Made by a program: the position numbers and the translations under genes. Below are positions 5,601 to 11,142 of a stretch of DNA of 11,142 nt, one piece after another. Under the pieces are notes generated by a model. It was not told where the DNA came from. It ran no database searches and saw nothing but the letters and a program-made list of their open reading frames with translations. Position 1 is the stretch's first letter, and every line of letters begins with the position of its first letter. The DNA lies in NCBI GenBank assembly GCA_003543035.1, contig DPJL01000319.1, forward strand, positions 1 to 11,142, read 5' to 3'. The DNA comes from Micromonosporaceae bacterium. Lineage in GTDB: Bacteria; Actinomycetota; Actinomycetes; Mycobacteriales; Micromonosporaceae.

Positions 5601-6422
5601 ATGATGGGTCCCTCGCACGCGCTCTCGGGCGCGGCGGTGTGGCTGGCCGGGTCCTGGGTCGCCTCGGAGTATTTCGACTACGGCCAGTCCGCGACGACCA
5701 TCGCGATCGGTGCCGCAGTCTGTGCCGGGGGTGCGCTGCTCCCCGATCTGGACATGTCCGGGAAGGTCACGAGGAACCAGGGTGGCTCCACGGTTTCCCG
5801 CAGTTTTGGCGTCTTTTCGCTGTTCATCGCCGAGGTGATCGAGAAGATATCGCTCGGTGTCTACCATATGACAAAGCTCAGCGGGGACCCCGACCGGGAA
5901 AACGGCCATCGCACTCTGACCCACACTTTGCCCTTCTGCATCCTGATGGGCGGTCTCGCGACCTGGCTGTGCTCAAACTACGGCCGTTGGGCCGTGATCG
6001 GCATTCTGTTCTTCCTATTCGGACTGGCGCTACGAGGCCTTTTCCACAACTGGGCGCAGCGGGCAGGGTGGGTGCTGGTCACCATCACCTCCGCGGGGGC
6101 GGCCTACTTTGCCTGGACCTTCCTGCCGAGCCAGCATCGTGGCTACGAAATGATCGGCATCGCCGTCGGTGTCGGCTGCTTCGTGCACCTCATGGGCGAC
6201 ATCATCACCAGGGCGGGTGTGCCAATTCTCTGGCCTATCCCGACCGGCCGGCGGATGTGGCGGATGATCGGGCTGCCCGACACCATCTCCATCGAGGCGG
6301 GCAGCAAGATTGAGACGCGAGTGCTGACCGTCCTGTTCACGCTGATCTCGTTGGCGGCCGGAGCAGGCATGCTCACCCCGGCGTTGATGGACCGGCTCCG
6401 GGAAGCAAAGATCATCTCCTGA
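5601..6422 (+). CDS. YdjM/DUF457-type membrane-bound metal-dependent hydrolase
   Basis: The 273-residue membrane protein carries the signature of the YdjM-like putative metal-dependent hydrolases (DUF457). Candidate metal ligands sit in order: PSHALSG (His6), LLPDLD (Pro48, Asp49, Asp51), NGHRTLTHT (His103, Arg104, Thr107, His108) and VHLMGD (His196, Gly199, Asp200). Hydrophobic segments at about 9-22, 33-47, 110-124, 130-146, 156-173, 184-198 and 240-258 indicate a polytopic inner-membrane protein. The natural substrate of the family is not established; lipid- or phosphate-ester hydrolysis is a guess. A strong GGGGAGGA (5587-5594) puts GGAGG 7 nt before ATG 5601, so this start is preferred over ATG 5595, which abuts the ribosome site, and ATG 5604. 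The stop at 6420-6422 touches the convergent polymerase stop at 6423 with no gap. Confidence 0.85.
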   Translation: MMGPSHALSGAAVWLAGSWVASEYFDYGQSATTIAIGAAVCAGGALLPDLDMSGKVTRNQGGSTVSRSFGVFSLFIAEVIEKISLGVYHMTKLSGDPDRENGHRTLTHTLPFCILMGGLATWLCSNYGRWAVIGILFFLFGLALRGLFHNWAQRAGWVLVTITSAGAAYFAWTFLPSQHRGYEMIGIAVGVGCFVHLMGDIITRAGVPILWPIPTGRRMWRMIGLPDTISIEAGSKIETRVLTVLFTLISLAAGAGMLTPALMDRLREAKIIS

Positions 6423-8069
6423 TTACTTGGCCTCCGCATAGGAGTCCACGACCGCGATGTTGAGCGGAAACCGTACCGGGGAGTTGCCGAAGAGCAGCTC
6501 CCCGGTGCGCTGTGCGGCGGCGTGCAAGGCGTGCACCACGGCCTGGGCCTCCTCCTGCGGGCAGTGCACGATCACCTCGTCGTGCTGAAAGAAGACCATC
6601 TTGGCCGTCTTGCCCCACAACGCATCACGGGTCAGGGCCAGCAGCGTGGCAGCCCACTCGGCAGCGGTCGCCTGGATGACGAAGTTGCGCGTGAACCGGC
6701 CCCTCGCCCGCTCTGAGGCGCCGCGCTTGCGTTCCTCCGGCTCGGCTCCGCCTTCGAGCAGAGCCGGATCCATCTCGCCAATGTCCAAAGAGGACGGTGG
6801 GCAGGTGCGCCCCAACCACGAGCGAACCAGGCCACCCGTCTCGCCCGTGCGAGCCGCGCTCTCCACGTAAGCCCAGGCCTGCGGATAGCTGCCGCGCAGG
6901 GCCGCCAGGGCCGGAGCGGCGGCGCCACCGGTCTGGCCGTACATCGCACCGAGCAAGGCGAGCTTGGCGCGTGCCCGGTCACCGTCAAAGGACTCCGCTG
7001 CTAGGGCCGCATAGAGGTCGCCCCCGGCCGCCGCTCGGCCAAGGCCGTCGTCCTCGGAGACGGCCGCCAGGATTCGCGGCTCCAGTTGGCCGGCGTCGGC
7101 CACGACGAGCTTCCAACCCGGGTCGGCGTGCACGGCACCCCGCACCGCTTTCGGGATCTGCAACGCTCCCCCGCCCCGCGTCGCCCACCGGCCGGAAACG
7201 ACGCCACCGGGCACGTAGGCCGGCCGGAACCGTCCATTGCGGACCCACTGCTCCTGCCACGACCAGCCGTGTGCCGTCCAGATCCGATAAAGCTCGCGAT
7301 ATTCCACCAGCGCCGGGACAACCGGGTGATCCACCTGTTTCAGCGTCCACGAGCGGGTGTTGGGCACCTCGATCCCGGCTCGCCGCAACGCCTTTCGCAA
7401 CTCGGCCGGCGAATCCGGGTGCAGGCCGGGCGAGTCGAGCGCGATGGCAATCTGCACCGCGAGCTCGGCCAGCCGCCGGGGAACACCGCCGACTGGGGCA
7501 CCGAGCAGATCGACGAGGATGCGGTCGTGTACGTCGGCTCGCCAGGGCAACCCGTCATGGCCCATCTCGGCTGCGATCAGGGCACAAGCCGACTCGGCTG
7601 CGACCAGCAGGCGGAACCGGCCGGGATGGTCCACCTTGCCTATCCGCGCGAGCTGATCCTGGTACACCCGGATGAGTAAAGAAAGATCAGGCGGCGCGAC
7701 GGTGTCATCGAAGAGCGTGGCTTGCCCCAGACCGGGCGGGTCGGCCTGCCGGGCGGGCTGGTCAAGCGGGACAGGATCACCGGTAATCCTCGCGTGGGCC
7801 GCCGCCACCGACCGCGGCGCACCATAGTCGCCCTCGTGGGCCAGCAGCAGTGCCTCGACCAACTCGAGATCGTGACAGCGCCGCAGCCTGACCCCGGCGT
7901 GCAGCAACTCGGGATAGACCTGCTCCGCTGCTCCCCAGAGCCACCGCGGCCGTTCCTTCTCCAGCTCGGCGACGTCGCCGACGGCGGCCGGCGGCGCCAG
8001 CGGCTCTCCCTGATCGTCCAGGCGCTGAAAGACGCCCCCTCCGACCGCGATGACTGTCACGACGCCCAT
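6423..8069 (-). CDS. Family A DNA polymerase (stand-alone, PolA-like) with degenerate 3'-5' exonuclease domain
   Basis: The 548-residue protein belongs to the actinobacterial PolA-like family often labelled bifunctional 3'-5' exonuclease/DNA polymerase; it is far shorter than Pol I (about 900 residues) and lacks the 5' nuclease. Polymerase motifs align with exact spacing: motif A VVADAGQLEPR (322-332, Asp325 and Glu330, the latter matching the Pol I steric-gate Glu), the O-helix R-x3-K-x3-L-x3-Y (Arg365, Lys369, Leu373, Tyr377), RNFVIQATAAEW (461-472, Gln466) and motif C QHDEVIV (495-501, Asp497 and Glu498). It should therefore polymerise DNA. The N-terminal region (1-150) keeps the general exonuclease layout (WGAAEQVYPELLHAG..CHDLELVEALL) but shows no DxE and no intact DEDD set, so proofreading is unlikely. 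ATG 8069 is preferred; GTG 8060 is an alternative, and neither has a Shine-Dalgarno. It is divergent from the methyltransferase gene, 48 bp apart. Confidence 0.88.
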   Translation of the reverse strand: MGVVTVIAVGGGVFQRLDDQGEPLAPPAAVGDVAELEKERPRWLWGAAEQVYPELLHAGVRLRRCHDLELVEALLLAHEGDYGAPRSVAAAHARITGDPVPLDQPARQADPPGLGQATLFDDTVAPPDLSLLIRVYQDQLARIGKVDHPGRFRLLVAAESACALIAAEMGHDGLPWRADVHDRILVDLLGAPVGGVPRRLAELAVQIAIALDSPGLHPDSPAELRKALRRAGIEVPNTRSWTLKQVDHPVVPALVEYRELYRIWTAHGWSWQEQWVRNGRFRPAYVPGGVVSGRWATRGGGALQIPKAVRGAVHADPGWKLVVADAGQLEPRILAAVSEDDGLGRAAAGGDLYAALAAESFDGDRARAKLALLGAMYGQTGGAAAPALAALRGSYPQAWAYVESAARTGETGGLVRSWLGRTCPPSSLDIGEMDPALLEGGAEPEERKRGASERARGRFTRNFVIQATAAEWAATLLALTRDALWGKTAKMVFFQHDEVIVHCPQEEAQAVVHALHAAAQRTGELLFGNSPVRFPLNIAVVDSYAEAK

Positions 8070-8117
8070 TCTGCGGAAGCGGTCCGACAACCCCCGACGG
8101 TGGCTCACGATAGGGGT
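8070..8117. promoter_or_regulatory. 48-bp divergent spacer between the polymerase and methyltransferase genes
   Basis: Both flanking genes must start transcription here or inside each other. On the plus strand CCGACA (8084-8089) and CACGAT (8106-8111) are a weak -35/-10 pair with 16-bp spacing that would give a near-leaderless methyltransferase mRNA. On the minus strand TATCGT (8112-8107) is a -10-like hexamer without a good -35. Neither call is strong. Confidence 0.25.
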
Positions 8118-8744
8118 ATGAGCAGGGCCTTTGATGCGATCGGGGCCAGTTATGACGAGGCCTTCGCCGATAAGCCGGGCCAGGTGGCAGCCGGGCGCTG
8201 GCTCATCTCCCAGATCAAAGGCGACCGGGTCATGCTCGACATCGGTTGCGGGTCGGGAACGCCTACCGCGAAGCAGCTCTCCTCAGCCGGCTGCACAGTG
8301 GTTGGCGTTGACAGCTCGCCGGTGATGCTTGAGCTGGCACGTAAGAACGTGCCGGACGCGATCTTCGTGGAACGCGAGATGCACGATCTGGGTGGACTGC
8401 ACCCGCGGCAAGGCAGGTTCGACGCGGCGGCCGCCTTCTTCTCCCTGCTCATGCTGCGGCGCGAGGACGTCGGCAAGACGCTCGACGCGATCCGCAGCGT
8501 GCTCGCCCCGGACGGCGTATTCGCGATCGGCATGGTCGAAGGTGACACCGACTTTCTGATGCGCGAATTCCTGGGCGTGCCTGTCCCGCTGACCGCCTTC
8601 CCCCGCGATGAGCTCCACCGGCTGCTGGCTCATCACGGCTTCACCGTGCTGTCGATGCACGCCGAGAGTTGGGAACCGTCCAATCACGACGCTCCCACTC
8701 AGACCCACCTGTACGCCTATTGCCGGGTCACCCCGACCATGTGA
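8118..8744 (+). CDS. Class I SAM-dependent methyltransferase
   Basis: The 208-residue protein is a single Rossmann-type methyltransferase of the Methyltransf_11/25 kind. It begins with a typical FDAIGASYDEAFAD cap (5-18). Motif I is MLDIGCGSGTPTA (39-51), motif II VVGVDSSPVML (61-71, acidic Asp65 for the SAM ribose), then MHDLG (88-92), the motif IV region FDAAAAFFSLLML (101-113), and VLAPDGVFAIGMV (128-140). The C-terminus (about 155-205) carries FPRDELHRLLAHHGFTVLSM, as in many small-molecule methyltransferases. The substrate cannot be predicted. ATG 8118 is where homology begins; a purine run (AGGGG, 8112-8116) is very close, so a leaderless or poorly led start is possible. An open frame continues upstream but only as antisense to the polymerase gene. 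A strong hairpin follows the stop by 6 nt. Confidence 0.88.
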   Translation: MSRAFDAIGASYDEAFADKPGQVAAGRWLISQIKGDRVMLDIGCGSGTPTAKQLSSAGCTVVGVDSSPVMLELARKNVPDAIFVEREMHDLGGLHPRQGRFDAAAAFFSLLMLRREDVGKTLDAIRSVLAPDGVFAIGMVEGDTDFLMREFLGVPVPLTAFPRDELHRLLAHHGFTVLSMHAESWEPSNHDAPTQTHLYAYCRVTPTM

Positions 8745-8750
8745 CTCATT

Positions 8751-8796
8751 GGGCCTCCATCTCTGGCTCACCTTCCTCGCGCAGAGATGGAGGCCC
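8751..8796. terminator. Bidirectional hairpin terminator between the methyltransferase and mmsA
   Basis: GGGCCTCCATCTCTG (8751-8765) is the exact inverse of CAGAGATGGAGGCCC (8782-8796), a 15-bp perfect stem with a 16-nt loop. It begins 6 nt after the methyltransferase stop (8744) and ends 10 nt before the stop of the convergent dehydrogenase (8807). There is no T tract on either side, which is common for terminators in high-GC actinobacteria. Its placement between convergent stops supports a shared terminator. Confidence 0.8.
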
Positions 8797-8806
8797 GGCG
8801 AAACAC

Positions 8807-10276
8807 CTAGCTGTGCGTCGGGAAGCCCAGGTTGACGCCACCGTGGCTTGGGTTGAGCCACCTGCTCGTGACCACCTTGCCTCTGGTGAAGAATTGGACC
8901 CCCTCAGCGCCGTGCGCGTGGGAGTCGCCGAAGAGCGAGGACTTCCATCCGCCGAAGGAGTAGTAGGCCATGGGTACCGGGATCGGCACGTTCACGCCGA
9001 TCATCCCGACCTGGACCTCGTGCTGGAAGCGGCGCGCCGCACCACCATCGTTGGTGAAGATCGCGGTGCCATTGCCGTAGGGCGAGTCGTTGACCATTGT
9101 CAAGGCCTCGTCATAGGTCCCGACCCGCGTCACGCAGAGCACCGGCCCGAAGATCTCGTCGGTGTAGATTGACATCTCCGGCGTCACGTGGTCGAAAAGC
9201 GTTGGGCCGAGCCAGAATCCGGCTTGCTCGCGCACATCCCGGCCGTCCACGACGAGTGAAGCGCCGGACTCCAACCCGGCGTCCACATAGGACGCCACCT
9301 TGTCCCGGTGCGGCCCGGTAACCAATGGGCCCATGTCGGTGCCGAGCTCGATCCGGCGAACCCTTTCGGCTATCCGGGAAACCAGCTCGTCGCCGATCGG
9401 ATCCACGGCGACCACCATCGAGATGGCCATGCATCGCTCGCCGGCCGAGCCGAAGCCCGCGCTCACCGCCGCGTCAGCGGCAAGGTCGAGATCGGCGTCG
9501 GGGAGCACGACCATGTGGTTCTTCGCGCCACCCAGCGCCTGCACCCGCTTGCCATGAGAGGTACCGGTCTCGTAGACATAGCGAGCGACCGGAGTCGATC
9601 CGACGAACGAAATCGCTTTCACCGTCGGATGGGTCAGCAGCCCGTCGACCGCCTCTTTGTCGCCGTGCACGACGTTGAAGACGCCGTCGGGCAGGCCCGC
9701 CTCGGAGAACCAACTCGCCATAAGGTTGGCCGCGCTCGGATCCTTCTCACTCGGCTTGAGCAACACCGTGTTCCCGCAAGCGATCGCGATCGGGACGAAC
9801 CACAGTGGCACCATGGCCGGGAAGTTGAACGGCGAGATCACTCCTACTACGCCGAGCGGCTGGCGGATCGAATATGAATCCACCGCCGTGGAGACGTTCT
9901 CGGAGAAGCCGCCCTTCAATGTGGACGGGATGCCGCAGGCGTATTCGACCACCTCAAGCGCCCGCTGAACCTCGCCAAGGGCATCCGAGTGCACCTTGCC
10001 GTGCTCGGCGCTCACTACAGCGGCAAGCTCGTCGCGCCGCTCGTGCAGCAGCTGCCGGAAGGCGAACATGATGCTCGTGCGCTTCGCGAGCGAGGCGTCC
10101 TTCCACGACGTTGCGGCCTCCGCCGCAATATCGACAATTGCCGACACGTCAGCGCTCGACGCATAGTCGACCATTCCCTTGACCTGGCCCGAAACCGGGT
10201 CGAAGAGCTCGCCCTGGCGGGCGGCCCCATGCTCCCAGGGCTTTCCGTTGGCGAAGTGGGTCACATGATTGCGCAT
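8807..10276 (-). CDS. mmsA: CoA-acylating methylmalonate-semialdehyde dehydrogenase
   Basis: The 489-residue protein catalyses NAD- and CoA-dependent oxidation of methylmalonate semialdehyde to propionyl-CoA (and malonate semialdehyde to acetyl-CoA), with loss of CO2. It has the aldehyde dehydrogenase landmarks SPFNFPAMVP (148-157, oxyanion Asn151), LLKPSEKDP (172-180), SFVGSTPVARYVY (223-235), the nucleophile in SAGERCMAIS (Cys282) and DEIFGPVL (373-380). The stretch ALGGAKNHMVVLPDAD (247-262) replaces the ELGGK motif of hydrolysing aldehyde dehydrogenases; Ala stands where the deacylating Glu would be, as in the MmsA/IolA group. The start ATG 10276 has GGAGG 7 nt upstream (10284-10288) and overlaps the end of the aminotransferase by 16 bp, so the two are co-translated. 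The length is normal for the family. Assignment to MmsA is strong; which upstream pathway feeds it depends on genes beyond the right edge. Confidence 0.93.
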   Translation of the reverse strand: MRNHVTHFANGKPWEHGAARQGELFDPVSGQVKGMVDYASSADVSAIVDIAAEAATSWKDASLAKRTSIMFAFRQLLHERRDELAAVVSAEHGKVHSDALGEVQRALEVVEYACGIPSTLKGGFSENVSTAVDSYSIRQPLGVVGVISPFNFPAMVPLWFVPIAIACGNTVLLKPSEKDPSAANLMASWFSEAGLPDGVFNVVHGDKEAVDGLLTHPTVKAISFVGSTPVARYVYETGTSHGKRVQALGGAKNHMVVLPDADLDLAADAAVSAGFGSAGERCMAISMVVAVDPIGDELVSRIAERVRRIELGTDMGPLVTGPHRDKVASYVDAGLESGASLVVDGRDVREQAGFWLGPTLFDHVTPEMSIYTDEIFGPVLCVTRVGTYDEALTMVNDSPYGNGTAIFTNDGGAARRFQHEVQVGMIGVNVPIPVPMAYYSFGGWKSSLFGDSHAHGAEGVQFFTRGKVVTSRWLNPSHGGVNLGFPTHS

Positions 10277-11142
10277 GCGAGGACCTCCAATCCTTCTTTC
10301 GCCTCGGCCTCGGTCAGGGTGAGCGGTGGGCCCATCCGGATCACGTTGCCGTAGAGGCCACCCTTGCCGACCAGCAAACCGCTGGCCTTGCACCGTTCCA
10401 CGACCTCGAGCGTGAATGCGGGATCCGGGTCGAGTGTGCCGGGCTTGACGAATTCGATGGCCAACATGAGGCCTTTACCGCGTACCTCCGCGATGCGGTC
10501 CGAGTCGATGGCACGCAAGCCCGCGTGCAGGATGCCGCCGACGTGCGCCGCATTCGCCTGCAAATCGTGGGAGAGCAGATAGTCGATGACCGCCGAGCCG
10601 GCGGAGGCGCTGACCGGATTGCCGCCGAAGGTGTTGAACGAGGTCGCCGCGAAGGAGTCCATGACCTGCGCCCGGGCCACCACACCGCCGAGTGTGAAGC
10701 CGTTGCCGACGCCTTTGGCGAAGGTGAGCATGTCGGGAGTGGCGTCGTGGGCCTGGTACCCCCAAAAATGAGAGCCGGTGCGCCCCCACCCGGTCTGAAC
10801 CTCGTCGCTGACCCACAGAATGCCTTGCTCATCAAGCACTTCTTTGATCGCCTTGAAGTAGCCGTCGGGCGGGGCCACAAAGCCGCCGACGCCCTGAACC
10901 GGCTCGGCGATCAGGCAAGCTACGTCGCCCGCGGTCGTGGTGGCGAGCACCTCGCGCAAATCGGCGACGGCGCGCTCGATGTAGTCCTGATCGGACAGTC
11001 CGGCGAAGACACCCCGCAACCGGTCACCCGAGTGCAGATAGCTGACATTGACCGGGGTGAGCGAGGTCGCCGACCAGCTGCGGTTGCCGGTCACGCCCAG
11101 CGCCGCGAAGCTGCGCCCGTGATAGCTGTTGCGCATGGCCAG
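10261..11142 (-). CDS. Class III PLP aminotransferase (AGXT2/beta-aminoisobutyrate type), partial at N-terminus
   Basis: The 293 visible residues are the C-terminal two thirds of a class III (subgroup II) aminotransferase; roughly 130-140 N-terminal residues lie beyond the right edge, and the frame is open to the last base. Landmarks, numbered from the first visible codon, are RNSYHGRS (4-11), LIAEPVQGVGG (77-87), the cofactor-binding Asp113 in WVSDEVQTGWGRTG (110-123), the Schiff-base lysine Lys143 in LTFAKGVGNGF (139-149), TFGGNPVSASAG (171-182) and IRMGPPLTLTEAEAKEGLE (268-286). The sequence resembles AGXT2-type enzymes, which move the amino group of beta-aminoisobutyrate or beta-alanine to pyruvate or glyoxylate. 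Overlap with mmsA, which consumes the semialdehyde formed from beta-aminoisobutyrate, supports that role. GABA or other omega-amino acids remain possible substrates. Confidence 0.88.
   Translation of the reverse strand: MAMRNSYHGRSFAALGVTGNRSWSATSLTPVNVSYLHSGDRLRGVFAGLSDQDYIERAVADLREVLATTTAGDVACLIAEPVQGVGGFVAPPDGYFKAIKEVLDEQGILWVSDEVQTGWGRTGSHFWGYQAHDATPDMLTFAKGVGNGFTLGGVVARAQVMDSFAATSFNTFGGNPVSASAGSAVIDYLLSHDLQANAAHVGGILHAGLRAIDSDRIAEVRGKGLMLAIEFVKPGTLDPDPAFTLEVVERCKASGLLVGKGGLYGNVIRMGPPLTLTEAEAKEGLEVLACAIM
10284..10288 (-). promoter_or_regulatory. Shine-Dalgarno GGAGG for mmsA inside the aminotransferase gene
   Basis: GGAGG lies 7 nt before ATG 10276 and within the last codons of the aminotransferase, deciding the mmsA start and indicating translational coupling of the two enzymes. 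Confidence 0.75.

Noticed and set aside
5478..5924. Minus-strand open frame that might be a lost sensor part of the CvnA-like protein
   Set aside because: It is mostly antisense to the DUF457 gene and contains no HAMP-like or membrane-spanning sequence; it is not in continuity with the CvnA-like frame.
7722..8117. Upstream extension of the methyltransferase frame
   Set aside because: It lies antisense to the polymerase coding region and the composition of the translation is that of a shadow frame; the conserved N-terminus begins at 8118.
1..11142. Mobile elements, CRISPR arrays, tRNA or rRNA genes, attachment sites
   Set aside because: No transposase or integrase motifs, regularly spaced repeats, cloverleaf-like sequences or long direct repeats were found by reading the window.

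Overview
The window is chromosomal DNA from a high-GC actinomycete. The signs are strong G/C bias at third codon positions, GTG starts, several starts without a Shine-Dalgarno sequence, a conservon-type pair (sensor-ATPase-like protein plus Roadblock/LC7 protein), and a PknB-type membrane Ser/Thr kinase. The genus cannot be fixed from the sequence alone. The density of genes and the overlapping starts and stops look like ordinary chromosome; I see no transposase, integrase, tRNA, rRNA or CRISPR array.

Layout, left to right. (1) 1-2919, minus strand: a likely three-gene operon read right to left, made of a YtcJ-type amidohydrolase, a small P-loop nucleoside/pantothenate-kinase-like protein overlapping it by 20 bp, and a polytopic GT39-type glycosyltransferase cut by the left edge. 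(2) 2920-2940: a 21-bp gap between two divergent start codons, holding a symmetric -10-like element TACGGTA whose centre lies exactly 11 bp from each start. (3) 2941-4353, plus strand: a transmembrane Ser/Thr protein kinase, meeting tail to tail (12-bp overlap) a minus-strand pair at 4342-5456. That pair is a short CvnA-like histidine-kinase ATPase and a Roadblock/LC7 protein, joined by an ATGA overlap. (4) 5457-5600: a divergent regulatory region with two promoter candidates and dyad symmetries. (5) 5601-6422, plus strand: a YdjM/DUF457-type membrane metal-dependent hydrolase, ending with no gap against (6) a family-A DNA polymerase at 6423-8069, minus strand, which lacks a 5' nuclease domain and recognisable 3'-5' exonuclease residues. 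(7) 8118-8744, plus strand: a class I SAM methyltransferase, followed by a 15-bp perfect hairpin. (8) 8807-11142, minus strand: a CoA-acylating methylmalonate-semialdehyde dehydrogenase (mmsA) translationally coupled to a class III aminotransferase cut by the right edge.

How they work together. The aminotransferase and mmsA form the lower part of beta-aminoisobutyrate/thymine (or valine-type) catabolism: amino acid to methylmalonate semialdehyde to propionyl-CoA. The kinase, CvnA-like and Roadblock genes form a compact signalling neighbourhood resembling a stripped-down conservon without its sensor domain, DUF742 protein or GTPase. The most unusual signals are the symmetric bidirectional promoter at 2920-2940, the reduced conservon beside a membrane kinase, and the paired dyads over the promoter at 5549-5583. 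No feature here clearly amounts to a wholly new defence or mobile system.
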